The position numbers were made by a program, and so were the translations under genes. From Trichobilharzia regenti (taxonomy: Eukaryota > Platyhelminthes > Trematoda > Strigeidida > Schistosomatidae), in assembly GCA_944472135.2 (NCBI GenBank), contig OX235265.1, positions 52,959,112 to 53,023,111 of the forward strand: a DNA stretch of 64,000 bases. The letters are read 5' to 3'. Below, in pieces: positions 36,003 to 46,935 of this stretch. The notes under the pieces were generated by a model. That model made no database searches and was not told where the DNA came from. It saw only the letters and a program-made list of their open reading frames with translations. Numbering within the stretch: position 1 is the first letter of the stretch; every line of letters begins with the position of its first letter.

Positions 36003-37260
36003 TGCTTGTTGGGTAACACTATTTCGTATGCCTGTTATTTTATTATTTAGCTGTAAGCTGTAATGGTTTTAACAAAACCGTTGACCTAGGGCAGATGGGT
36101 AAATAGGAGTTGTATGAGGTAAGAAGAATAGCCCCAGTAATATTTGTACTCGGTGACCTTCAGTTTCCAATTTTCTCTAAAGTAGCATTAGTTATTATTT
36201 TTGAAGAATGCATTACATAGATAAAACGATCAGTGTGTATTCAGTAAGCTAAGGTAGTAAAACTAAATAAACAGATAAATGAACCACTCACGCTCGTTAC
36301 TACTGAGTAGTACGTAAATACTTGAAAAATAATCTACGGAACTTGAAACATGCATGTTTGTGGATGTGTGTAGGTTGTATGGAATTCCTAATGAGACTTG
36401 GCATGCCTTTCTTTCATTGACTGTTACAGTAATCAACATCATTAGAATTCCGATTGTGGCCAGTTAATGTACTAGTTTGCACACACCGTGATTAGAGATA
36501 CACTCTCTTGGATAAGAGGTATTCGATTAATAAACTCTGATATGCATTGGAGATTAATGCAAGTTTCCAATTTCTAAAATTTCACTCTTGTGTACTCGTT
36601 TACTAATTATTTTGTTGAATTATTTCTTTTTAGCCGGACTATATTCCATCATTAAATAATTTATCTTTGCCGTATAATTATTAGGTTACAGCAATATATT
36701 GACTATGAGAATAGCTTTACTGAGTATTTTTTAAGCATGACCTTAAAGTGACCGTTTTTACAAGACGAAGACAGTACTACAGTATTACAAGAGGTCAGTC
36801 ATCCATCCTAATACCTTAGTGGTGACGTCTATGACTGTAGTAATGTGGATTTGTGTTTGAATCTCCCAGGGGACATCAGCTACATCGAGGTTGCAGATAA
36901 ACCTAGTTGAAGCTTTCCTGCAAACACCAAAATTAGATCTACGGCTTCTTGCCGATTGCCTCCAACCGCTTAACATCAATTCGAAGTGCGCCGCAGTGAC
37001 TAACTACATAATTTGTTGATCACATTGCAAAATGCATTAACAAAATAAAAAAATTGTATGAATGACAGTGCTTACAATGTAGTAACCAATCAATTTAATT
37101 TCTTTCTCTTTTATGATTTATTCCTGTTGGCGCCATAAAATTGTTCTCAGAGTATATAATACCCTTAGAGAATCATATTCTGTAGTACAGTACAACGATC
37201 TAATCAGTAAACAATGATATTAATTATGAACGCTATTCTTATGCATCGTGAATAATTAAA
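34447..37260. other. Unassigned AT-rich DNA
   Basis: No supportable gene. A compound (ct)n(at)n tract lies at 35954-36001. The stretch 36785-36990 is less AT-rich and has a 64-codon minus frame, but I cannot assign it to a family. Confidence 0.4.
35954..36001. repeat. (CT)n(AT)n compound microsatellite
   Basis: About 22 bases of alternating CT followed directly by about 26 bases of alternating AT. Confidence 0.95.
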
Positions 37261-37264
37261 CTAA

Positions 37265-37480
37265 GATAAGTTGAGGGATTTGATCATTAACAGACTTCGG
37301 TTAAAAAACCACTAGAAGAACTGGGAGTAATGGGAAACTGTTTCGTACTAGTTCGAGAATCCTCGTCAGTACGCACCAATTGAAGTTCGAACCCAGGACA
37401 TTGCGGTTAAGGAGCGATATCGTACATCACTGAGCCAGTGGTATCGACGTCATGACCCATTGATTCCCACTAATGACACT
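37265..37480 (-). mobile_element. Hammerhead-type SINE copy
   Basis: Minus strand: cactggctcagtgatgtacg (A-box-like), cctgggttcgaacttcaatt (B-box), ggtgcgtactg (stem I side), then degenerate core acgagga, ttctcgaactagtac and GAAACAG. The tail is attactcccagttcttctag through gttaatgatcaaatccctc. The promoter-like head is the best preserved of the single copies, but the hammerhead core is mutated. Confidence 0.68.
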
Positions 37481-37559
37481 TCATAACAAAAACCTCTCAA
37501 ATCAAATCAAATCCCTGAAAATTGACACGTTAGGTGAGATAAACAGCACACAGAAAAGA

Positions 37560-38240
37560 CAGAGGTGATGAATATACCTAACCGACAACAACAAGCGCTA
37601 TTTATCACCGAAAGAAATTTGAAGGAAGTCACTTCTTTCACTTACCCACACAGCATCGTCTCAACTACAAGCAACTAAGGATGAAGATGTTACAGGCAGG
37701 ATCAGAAAGCAATACACACTTTCAGTGTAGAGATCTGCTGCACTCAGAGCAAGGAAAAAGATCCGGATATGCAACACTAATGTTAAATAAGTTTTCGTAC
37801 ATGCTTCAGAGACGGCGCGTCACCAAAAGCGCTTCCAACAAGCGGCAGGGTTTCCAATACACTTGCCTTCGCTCCACATTGAATACCATAAAGGCAGTTG
37901 GAAAGTGAAAGCGACAAGGAGCTTTATGAACACACCAACCAAGAAGATATCACCCAACAAATGCGTAGAAGGAGACGGAAATCTATTTGCTATACTCTGA
38001 AGAGATCGTTGGGTGAAATCACACACCAGGCCGTCGATTGGAATCCAATTGAGAAACGACGAGCTGAGTGGGAGTCCGATGGTGGCATGGAGGACATAGT
38101 GTAGAGAGGAGATGAGAGCTTATAGTCAATCGCGGAGCCAGCTAAAAATATTACAGAGAACAAGGTGAAATGGAAATGTGCTACTGAAGCCCCATGTTCC
38201 GCTGCAACCCAAGGGAAGGATAATAAACTGGCAATACGAA
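37560..38240 (+). pseudogene. RTE-like ORF2 3' fragment (third family), decayed
   Basis: A plus-strand read through several frames gives EVTSFTYPHSIVSTTSN, then KKIRICNTNVK, ELYEHTNQEDITQQMRRRRR, KRSLGEITHQAVDWNP and EKRRAEWESDGGMEDIV. These correspond to the RTE segments FTYLGSIVSTTG, KNKIRILNSNVK and the C-terminal IGHTLRK...ITRQ..DWNP...GR region seen in the other RTE copies here. It ends near 38225 with the ccccatgttccgctgcaacc block. It has no intact ORF and differs clearly from RTE-1 and RTE-2. Confidence 0.7.
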
Positions 38241-38244
38241 TGAA

Positions 38245-40365
38245 TGTTTATGAAATTCATGTCTTTCATAGTTTAGCATTATAAATTTGCATGCATATTC
38301 CCACTAGTTCTTATGTAGTGGTTGCTTGATTTTATCATGTTGAGTTTGCTTTCTGTAACTGAATGCTATCCACTATTGTGTCCGACAGCTGGAAATGAAA
38401 TTAGCCTTAGATGTATTTTTTTGTTTCCATGTTGTGTCACTGAATTTTAAATACCTTGTACAATAAAGTACAGTTTGATGCAGAATAGCGTTATATATGT
38501 CCAAACCAAGTTCACTTTTAACGGTTTGAAAACATTTGGACATCGGGTATATGATATTCATTATAATAAAGTTTTTTGTGTTTCTCAATGAATGAAGAAC
38601 AAAGCGATATTGTTTTCACTGGCGTTTCGCTATTTAATGCTAATAGCTTTATCAAAGTATTATTAAACCGGAATTTACAAAATCTCAGAATAGCGTTCTT
38701 CATCAAAAGAAGATATTTAGTATTTCCACATGTGTATATCTTCTAATTCGGATAAGTTTCAATATATTCTTTGGGTTTATATAAAGTTATAACGTCAAGT
38801 AAACAATTGTTTTGATGCATAGTAAATTCTGAGATACTGAAATCTTGAGATCTGTTGTAAAAAAATGTAAATTATTTTCACCCATTTACAATTAATTTGC
38901 GTCTAGTCAAAAACTATGGATTTGTCAAATAACTGTATGAAGGAAAATGTTTAGTTGTGATAACATACCAACAGAAATTATTCTACTGACAGTGATGAAA
39001 TAGACAGCGGATAAAAATATCTCAAGCGGTTAGATTCTGAAAATTTTGAACTGAATTAAACTAACTGGATGTATATAGTTTCAACATTTCGAATGACCAC
39101 AAATAATAGACTTATAGCACTTGAAATGATTTATACGCATGGTCAATGAACAATAAATCAATATTATGCTTTAATTTAACTTGATTACATATACATATCG
39201 TTCATTTTATTTCTATTTCAACTTATATTGCACGCTGAGGTATTATTCGATAATATATTCCATGATAACAGTTTTCGCCACTGGAAACTGAATAAATTTA
39301 TGTGAATTTTAGATTCGTCTATTGCCTTCATAGTAGTACCAACCAATCTTTCTTATAAACAGACAATCTTTTAGACGAGTTCTCTAACTAGATTAACACG
39401 TTTCTACGTGATCAAATTAAATTTCGCTTTGTATCTGCTGCTTGTCTACACCGCTACAAAATAATCTTAAGGAGCCAATGAAGGTAACCTGAGAAATACG
39501 AATGGATAATTTCTCTGCTTCGATAATAGTGACTTTTTAAAATTGTTTTAGGAATGTAGTAAAAATTCAAAGAAAGAAGGATGTTTTCTCATTCGTTACT
39601 TCTAAACTATCTTGAATATAACCTACTTTGACTACAGTTCAAAATCCTGGGGACGAGTCTTATACAAGAAGTCTTATCTATCGACGTTTTGATGCTTAAA
39701 CATGTAAAGGACTCAAGATTGAGTGTTCAAGGCATGCGGTAAGAATACATGAGAAGAACTAAGTAACTAGAGTGATGTATTAGTTAAAATTAGATTGACA
39801 TATCAGGCACATTGCATTAGTCAATAGACTGAAAGCACAAGAAGTAAGTAAGTGATAAGTATTGGAAAAACATAAGGCACAGATGATGTATATAAGGCGC
39901 CCTGCTTAAATCATTGGGCTACCGAAATTACTTTCCTCCAAAATGCTTGATTTCATCTGGATTTATCATTGTTTTAATCGTCCAGTTATATCAAATGACC
40001 TACACACAAGCTTGCGCTATGTTTTAACTTGCTCCCAAGTGAACGCTGTACAGTTCTTCAACGAAATGAAGATATCCTTCAGATTATTACTTTACATGTG
40101 AAGCTTGTGTGAAGGAGAAAGTACTTTGGAACTGAATACGCTGAAAATTTTTGTGCCGTATATTCGCATACTGTCTTAATAAATAAATAAATAAAGTAAA
40201 TAAAGCTTTACCATTATTATTATATCCTGTTGTTGCTTAACATGAATAGAAATGCCTGCACCAACTATATATGGTCATAGTATGCACAGTAATAATCACA
40301 ATAATTATAATTAGAATGATGCTTGATATAAGAATAAAACTTGTGCTCTGTGGTAGAGTGTAATT
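38245..40365. other. Unassigned AT-rich DNA
   Basis: No supportable feature in 2.1 kb. Confidence 0.45.
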
Positions 40366-40594
40366 CCATTATGGGTAAATTTTGTTTTGATAAAGTCTCA
40401 CAGTGTTATACAGTAATGTTTACTGATGACGTTTCGAGCACAATTTATTGCTCATAATCATATCAAGGTAATCACACGACTTCCTAAATTCATTTATATA
40501 GTTCCATTGTTTTTCTCTTGACTTTCACTTGATTTGATTGGTAATAGTATTTTCCATATTACAGGTATGAGTGACGAGTCATTCCTATTGCATT

Positions 40595-41774
40595 GAAGAA
40601 ATTATATTAGGGATTCATTTATGTCTCACATCTACTATCTTTAAGTTCCAAGGCAAAATATATAGACAAACAGAAGGTGTAGCATTGGGATCACCAATAT
40701 CCCCTATCGTAGCAGACATATTTATGGACAGCTGGGAAAATATTGCTCTTAAAACATTTAACCCTACTCCGAAAATATGGTGGAGATATGTGGATGACAC
40801 TTTCACAGTGTTAAAAACAGAACACATCTCTAGCTTCTTGACACATATAAACTCACAAGTTGAGGGAACAAAATTCACATTTGAATCGGAAAATGAACAA
40901 GGAGAATTAGCTATGTTAGATTGTATGATAAAAAGAATAGAAGAAGGCAAACTACACACTTGTGTTTATAGAAAACCAACACATTCTAATAGATATTTAG
41001 ACTTAAATTCGTCTCATTCTTTAACTGTTAAGGCAGGCTTAGTTAAATGTTTAACAAACCGAGCAGTGGCACTAAGTAGCACAAAAAAAGATCTAAATGA
41101 TGAATTAAAACATGAGCGTTGGTGTTGAATAACTATCCTATAAAATTCATTAGGAAGATCGAAAAAGGCCAAACGAAAAATAAAAATAATTGTGAAACTA
41201 GTAATAATAACATAAATAAGAGAGAATATAAGTCATCTACAGTTATACCATATAAAGAGGGGACGTCTGAGACCCTAAATAGGATTCTTAATAAAGCAGG
41301 AATTAGGGTGGCATTTAAACATACAAACTCACTCAGAGACAAGCTCTGTAGGCTAAAAGACCCGGTGGACTCAATTAGACAAAATAACAATTTACAAAAT
41401 ACCCTGCAATGACTGTGAGTTAAGTCAACTACATAGGTCAAACTAGTAGGTCAGGGATAGTCAGATTATCAGAACATAGGAATTTAGCTAAGGTAAGAAT
41501 GGTTGACCCTGAAAAGATAAGTAATTTAGAAAAAAGCTCAGCTATTGCACTTCACGCAATAACAAACAACCACACAATAGGGTGGGATAGAGTTAAAATT
41601 CTAAAAAGTAATCTATATAGGTGGAGGGAGAGATTGATTACTGAATCCTGGTTCATCGAGTCTACACCCAACACATGCAATAGGAATGACTCGTCACTCA
41701 TACCTGTAATATGGAAAATACTATTACCAATCAAATCAAGTGAAAATCAAGAGAGAAACAATGGAACTATATAA
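40595..41774 (+). pseudogene. Penelope-like RT + GIY-YIG, truncated and frameshifted
   Basis: Three pieces. (1) 40595-41128: RT palm and thumb with YRQTEGVALGSPISPIVAD, WWRYVDDTFTVLK (catalytic YVDD), LAMLDCMIKR and VYRKPTHSNRYL. (2) 41119-41412: linker with NRILNKAGIRVAF and DKLCRLKDPVDSI. (3) 41440-41774: LSEHRNLAKVRMVDPEK, IALHAI, HTIGWDRVKIL and YRWRERLITESWFIES, the end of the GIY-YIG domain. The YIG loop itself is lost to frameshift near 41410-41450. RT fingers and motif A are missing because of 5' truncation. The frame change near 41119 separates RT from the endonuclease. Not functional. Confidence 0.85.
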
Positions 41775-41801
41775 ATGAATTTAGGAAGTCGTGTGATTAC
41801 C

Positions 41802-41850
41802 TTGATATGATTATGAGCAATAAATTGTGCTCGAAACGTCATCAGTAAAC
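41802..41850 (+). ncRNA. Degenerate Penelope-type hammerhead motif
   Basis: In the PLE 3' tail: ttgat (stem I), atgatta at the CTGATGA position (two changes), GAGCA/TGCTC (5-bp stem II, 8-base loop), then GAAACGTC and atcag (stem I partner). Stem III would be the self-complementary ACGT with no loop, so it can form only between two molecules or tandem copies, as reported for hammerheads of PLEs. Mutated core, so probably inactive here. Confidence 0.45.
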
Positions 41851-41904
41851 ATTACTGTATAACACTGTGAGACTTTATCAAAACAAAATTTACCCATAAT
41901 AGAA

Positions 41905-42735
41905 TGGTGCTGTTAGTGCAAATTTAGATCTACACTTCTTTCCTATTCACTGTGAAGTCTGGATTAACTTCCATCCGACTTTCATTATAATAATTTTCTA
42001 ATGATTCAATATATGCATAACTGTGTGCTGTATTCGCATGTTTAGTTATGCATACAGGCGTACACAATAGAAGGCATGTACACATAATGGGGTAAGCGCT
42101 TTTTATGACCAAATTATCAATAAGAAGACAACTAGCGTTTAATTCATCTTCAAAAATGTTACTTAATTATGAATATTCATTTATTATTTATTGCTTTTCA
42201 GTTGTTTATAGAATAGGATTTCTCTAGAATTACAAATTTCACATTCCAATCTAAGTGAAACGGGTAGTAATGTTTATTCCTGACAGTGTACATACATTCA
42301 GGATGTTATTAGTAATAGATTGAGTGATAAACTGTAGAAAGAGCCATTATGCAGTAATATATTTGTTTGTTAATTATAAAATTGGGTTAGTAGGTTTTGT
42401 ATCATACAGATGAGTGTATTTAAATAAATGCATGATAGTACATACTACTATTGTAACGACTTAATACGACTGTCTATTAACAAGCATTAGAAGACAATAA
42501 ACAGATCTTTGATCTTACTGGGGGCTGAAAAAGCACACTAGAACGAACCGTTTGTGAGAAGAAGCCGTAGTCTGTACGATAGTCACAGAGGTTTGGCATA
42601 TTGCAGTACTTGACATGTTTTAATCAATCTGTCATCCTGTTTCTTCTGCCATGCACGCCCCGCCCCTCCCCCATCACTGTACATCGAATGGAATACTAAT
42701 GATATATCCACAAAATAACCACACGGTACTCTTTG
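41905..42735. other. Unassigned
   Basis: No supportable feature. Confidence 0.45.
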
Positions 42736-42741
42736 GTGTGT

Positions 42742-42930
42742 GCGTCGGTGGCACAGTGGTTGGGACTCTCGCCGACCATGCACACGGTTTGAGGTTCGAG
42801 CCCCTGCCGACGCACACCTGATATCTATGGTCGGGCTGCAAAATTTGGGCTACCGATATCCATGCATAAAATTCAATACTTGTACCAAAAATACAGTGTG
42901 GAATCAAGCTGTATATCAAAAAAACAATAA
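42742..42930 (+). mobile_element. tRNA-headed SINE (body type B)
   Basis: Head gcgtcggtggcacagtgg (A-box) and gaggttcgagcccctgccga (B-box); body acctgatatctatggtcggg...gggctaccgatatcc; tail gtgtggaatcaagctg then an A-rich end. Same family as 30318-30508 and 45121-45312. Confidence 0.78.
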
Positions 42931-44930
42931 GTTTTTCTCAATTGCGAAACACTCCACCTATGGATAAGTAAATTATCCAGTTAAATTTTGCGAATTACAG
43001 AATAGTATCGTGTTTTTGCTTTGGGCTGTTATCTTGTCAAGTTTTGCGTTCTTCATGAAGTGTTTTCTCTTAAACTGCTGTGCTTCTGTGGGAAGTTGTT
43101 TGTTGAAACTCAGTCAGTCACTCAGTAATGAAATCTTTTTTGAAGTCGGTGAAAATCCTAGGAACCTAACATTTGAAGTGTTGTGATTCGGATCGAAGTG
43201 TCATGGACTACAATTGTTTGCTACAACTTTTGCCTAGTTAAATTAATATTTGACTGACATGATCGAGTTATTATAAAAAATACTGGGACATATTTCTGAT
43301 GGAGTTATGAGTTCTTTAAAAATGGACGAAATATTCTGATATTGACTCATAGGAAAAAGACGTATAGGGGGAAGAAAAATCTCTTTTTCACGATTCATTT
43401 TCACAAGCTGTACAATCGTAATTATATTTAGTAAAGAATATATAAGACCATTCAGATACTGGTAAAATTTGTCCACGAAAAGGTATTGCGAATTGTAAGG
43501 TGTAGTCTAGATGTGGCGACTAATTGGAAATCAAAATGGAGGCAGAAGTTGGCATGACGATACATTTGTGAGAAAATGACTAATCAGCGTAGTTGGGTAG
43601 ATTGGATAAGAACTAGTGGAGAGACGATAAAGTGTTCCATAAAAAGTGTATGAAATCTGTATGTATGTTATTAATAAATAGTAGTAGAGTGATAATAAAA
43701 TAAGGATAATAATACTAGTAATACTACTAATAATAATAAACTTAGAAAATAAATGGAAGCAAAATTATAGTGAGAACGTTACTCTGGCCACGGTAAGGCG
43801 ATGCAACGAATGTGGTGCTTTTGAATGCAGAGGTCTGGTTTCAAATTTTGAAAGCCAATGATTCAGCTATTTACATATGGCGTATTTGAAGTCCTTTCGT
43901 ACGATATTGAGAGATAATGAGAAAGTTACAAACTACAGGTAATCGTAACTGAAATTCACTTTCTCTTGGGAAATTAAGTACTTTCACTGTTTCAATTACC
44001 ATCTAATACATATGTAATTTCATTTAGATTGCTTCAGCATAAACAGTATCATTGTGCACAAAACTAGTTTTTTACTGTTCGTATTAATGTACATAAAAGG
44101 GTCAGTGTCTGTCTTGAACGGACAGCTGTAGTGTAGCATATAATTTTGCATATAACTTAATTATCGATATATCTTAATGGAAAAATTATCGAATTCGATT
44201 GTGAGAGTCTTAAGTTGGCAAGATCATGCTAGCTACGTACCATTGCTGATCAGTATTTAAAAGCTATTTAGTTACCAATACTAAACTGTGTCATATTTTC
44301 ACCATCTATTGCTGCACACTGATACTGATTATCGAGAGGTAATACAATCGGATAAAGTATTTTGTAAATTTTATTCAATTCATTATTTTTCAATAGTCAC
44401 TTGTCTTGTGGAATCTTTGAAATGTATGCAACAATGAACATAATGATATGTAATTTGGTTCAAATATTAAATGCATCTTGTCTACAGCTTATCTCAAATA
44501 ATTTAATTAGAAACATATACATGCACACACAATAATAATCACTGACATTTATTTATGTATGAAAGATAAATAAAGATTCATTGTTGGAAATGAGGAAAGA
44601 TTAAGGCGAACAGATTAAGTTGAAGGTCATACTAAATCTAAAATCAATAAAGTAAAAGTACTGGTTCCTGTTAATGTAGTTACTTGACTCCTTTAACAGG
44701 CGATTTTATTGTTATTAAAATTTTCCTAATTAATAATAATATATTAAAACACTGTAAATTTTAGTCTACTCTGAAAAGGAAATGATATATTAATCTCTGA
44801 TTCATTATTGGTTACCGGATGGTTGTCCTGAAGCTGCACTAAGAATTCATGATCATTGGAGTCTGCCATGTCAAAGTTAAGTGGATTCTCATCGAAGGTA
44901 TTGGTTGACGATGGCGCCATATCACGAATT
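42931..44930. other. Unassigned AT-rich DNA
   Basis: No supportable gene. A weak tRNA-like patch near 43795-43860 (ggtctggtttcaaatttt) could be an old SINE head but is too decayed to call. Confidence 0.4.
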
Positions 44931-44939
44931 CACGCAAGT

Positions 44940-45118
44940 TAGATTTCACGGGTCACCGATTTCCAGCCTATGTAGTTGAAAGGTCAACGAGCATGGTCTC
45001 GCAACGTGGAGGTCCCGGGTCTGATCTCTGGTTGGATCGTGGGCTTGCACTAACAAAGAGTCCAAAGCTTGAACAAAATAGCCGTCCAGCTCTCCGAAGT
45101 TTTCAATGATCACTAACT
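44940..45118 (+). mobile_element. Divergent hammerhead-type SINE, truncated by a second SINE
   Basis: Head around gtagttgaaaggtcaacgag and B-box-like ggaggtcccgggtctgatct. The body aagagtccaaagcttgaac...ccgtccagctctcc aligns with gtcccaaactaggatgaaac...gtccagtactccc of the 56-kb copy. It then runs to ttttcaatgatcactaactg, where the type-B SINE begins. All hammerhead core elements are mutated. Confidence 0.55.
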
Positions 45119-45120
45119 GG

Positions 45121-45312
45121 GCGTTGGTGGCAAAGTGGTTAGGCCTCCCGCCGACCATGCACATGGTTCGGGGTTCGAGCCCATGCCGACGCACACCTGA
45201 TATCTATGGTCGGCCTGCGAAATTTGGGCTACCGATATCCACGCTGAAAACTCCATACTTGTATCAAAAATACGGTGTGGAATCAAGCTGTAATCAAAAA
45301 TCAAAATAAATT
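45121..45312 (+). mobile_element. tRNA-headed SINE (body type B)
   Basis: Head gcgttggtggcaaagtggtt (A-box) and cggggttcgagcccatgccg (B-box); body acctgatatctatggtcggc...gggctaccgatatcc; tail gtgtggaatcaagctgtaat then an A-rich end. It abuts the truncated hammerhead SINE, so it inserted into or right beside it. Confidence 0.8.
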
Positions 45313-45544
45313 TACAAAGTGAGGAAAAAGGTATCTTACATGTACAAAAGGGCCTTAAACGACCACACGAAATAGCTATCGAAAGGGATAGTGAAATTCA
45401 TGTATTCCGAAATAAATAAGTAGTCATCCGCCGATTTTTCTGTTGACTGACAAAACTGAGCAGCGGGGGGGAGGACGGTTAAATTCATTAAACATCCATG
45501 TATTCACTTGTGAGGCTTCTAGATAAAGGCTAATTGGATGATAT

Positions 45545-45725
45545 AAGTATAAAACTTCGGCACTGTGGTAGAGTGTAACTCTATTATGGATGAGATTTAT
45601 TTTGATAAGTCACACATTGTTATACAGTGATATTAACTGAAGATTGTGAGCAATAGTTTGTGTTCGAAACGTCATCAGTTAATATTACTGTATAACACTG
45701 TGTGACTTATCAAAATAAATTCTTA
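45545..45725. mobile_element. Penelope terminal-repeat hairpin without internal sequence
   Basis: Arms 45595-45640 and 45675-45720 are inverted repeats of 46 bases (two mismatches by eye) around a 34-base loop that reads agattgtgagcaatag...gttcgaaacgtca. The same tail sequence bounds the PLE at 40368-41900, but here the two inverted ends meet with no coding region between them. The loop carries GAAACGTC and a GAGCA/TGTTC stem II. Confidence 0.65.
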
Positions 45726-46078
45726 TCTATATTGGAGTTTCTAAATGTATGAATTAAAGGATAATTATACTGATTTAGTGCATTTGATAATTGAGGCATG
45801 TGGCCACTAGTTCATTGAACCGTTTAACTCCAAGTTCGCAATTAACGTCTACATATTCTTTGCATATTTAGTCGATTTATAGTCCTGCAGATTAACGTTT
45901 TCAGTTACTGCATGTTAGATAGTTCAGTTCACAGTTCCTCATCTTCATCGCATCTGTATGAGTAACAATGAAGTGTAGAGATGCAGGTAAAGAGGTTCTT
46001 CCAGTTAGTTAGTCTTAACAGACTGTTTGGGAGGACTTTGCTAAGTGTATCCCTTTTGACTTCTTAATTTACTATTAG
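45726..46078. other. Unassigned
   Basis: No supportable feature. Confidence 0.45.
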
Positions 46079-46079
46079 T

Positions 46080-46400
46080 TGTTTCGACACATTCACTTTT
46101 CTCTCTTTAAATTTTTGCCGATGAAGGAAATTGGAGATTCATCTTTAGTTATAGTATTTCTGAAAGGTTCCTTACTCAATGTGAACAGAAAAACTATGTC
46201 CATTGTAGATATAACTGATGCAGATGCATTCATTTGTCTTATCGAATCCATAAATTCCGAAGTGTATTTCAAGGAATGCCTCACCACTATCTTTCTCACG
46301 GGTTGTGAAGTTTCTGCTAGAAATCGCGTTATGAGACGGTAGGATAATCTTGAAACATCTAGGAGTGAATGCATGTATGCATTTTAGGACGGAATCATCC
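46080..46400 (-). pseudogene. Penelope-like RT N-terminal fragment
   Basis: The minus frame 46374-46093 reads LSYRLITRFLAETSQPVRKI, then HSLKYTSEFMDSIRQMN and VISTMDIVFLFT. This is the RT region leading into motif A (S..D...LFT, catalytic Asp) of Penelope-like elements, which usually reads S-x-D-V-x-x-L-F-T-N. Sequence after KEPFRNTI is decayed, and no palm YVDD or GIY-YIG follows. It covers a part of RT missing from the other PLE copies here. Confidence 0.7.
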
Positions 46401-46819
46401 ATATTTACACTGTGATATTTTGAATAAATTAAACTCTTTCCGTAATTCTGAATTAACAAATGCTACGTTCGTTTGATAAGATAATGAGTCAACAATTTTA
46501 GGTAAATGATACTTTGCTTCTCTAATACGATACGATCATTGTATCCGAAGTCTAGTGCTGTTCTTTGTTCCACCTTAGACGTCTTTCTGTTTGCCAGTCG
46601 TTTCTTGTTTTCACTCAGATGCAACAGATATATTTGTCAAAATCTGTGATATACTTTCAGATTAGACACCTTGAGAAAAATATCAAGGACTTTTTTCATC
46701 GAATAGCATGGGGATATAATTGTAATATATATTGGTGACACGTTTACATCCTACTTGGACCATTCATACTAGTGGTGTAATATTTCATGACTACTCAATA
46801 CATAGTGAGTAGTATTCCA

Positions 46820-46935
46820 ATCCAGGATGCTTGTTTCGTCCTCTGAAACTCAATGAGAACGAAAGGCGCGTCTTGGACTTCAGTGCTAGCCATCATCTAT
46901 TAAATAACATCAAACTGTGAGGGTAACTAATATCA
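46820..46935 (-). ncRNA. Sm-alpha-like hammerhead relic
   Basis: Minus strand: ctcattgagtttcagaggac, then GAAAC, aagcatcctggattgg. This follows the order of the schistosome Sm-alpha satellite hammerhead (core, stem II with closing ggac, GAAAC, then ...cctggatt). The core CTGATGA reads ctcattga and stem II is weakened, so it is a relic. It is distinct from the ctgtccagtactccc hammerhead SINEs elsewhere in the window. Confidence 0.45.

Larger units (their letters stand above)
40368..41900 (+). mobile_element. Penelope-like element flanked by its own inverted 3' ends
   Basis: Bases 40368-40593 are the reverse complement of 41675-41900 (about 226 bp each; segments compared by eye match almost completely). 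The 41.7-kb arm starts inside the PLE coding sequence and runs through the 3' tail. The 40.4-kb arm is that tail in inverse orientation, joined directly to a 5'-truncated RT domain. PLEs are known to have terminal repeats that may be direct, partial or inverted, and this copy shows the inverted form. I could not define a target-site duplication. Confidence 0.8.

Noticed and set aside
36785..36979. 64-codon minus frame in a less AT-rich patch
   Set aside because: It could be a piece of an old repeat, but I cannot match it to a family or motif.
46079..46342. Plus-strand 87-codon frame
   Set aside because: Shadow of the minus-strand Penelope RT fragment, which has recognisable motifs.
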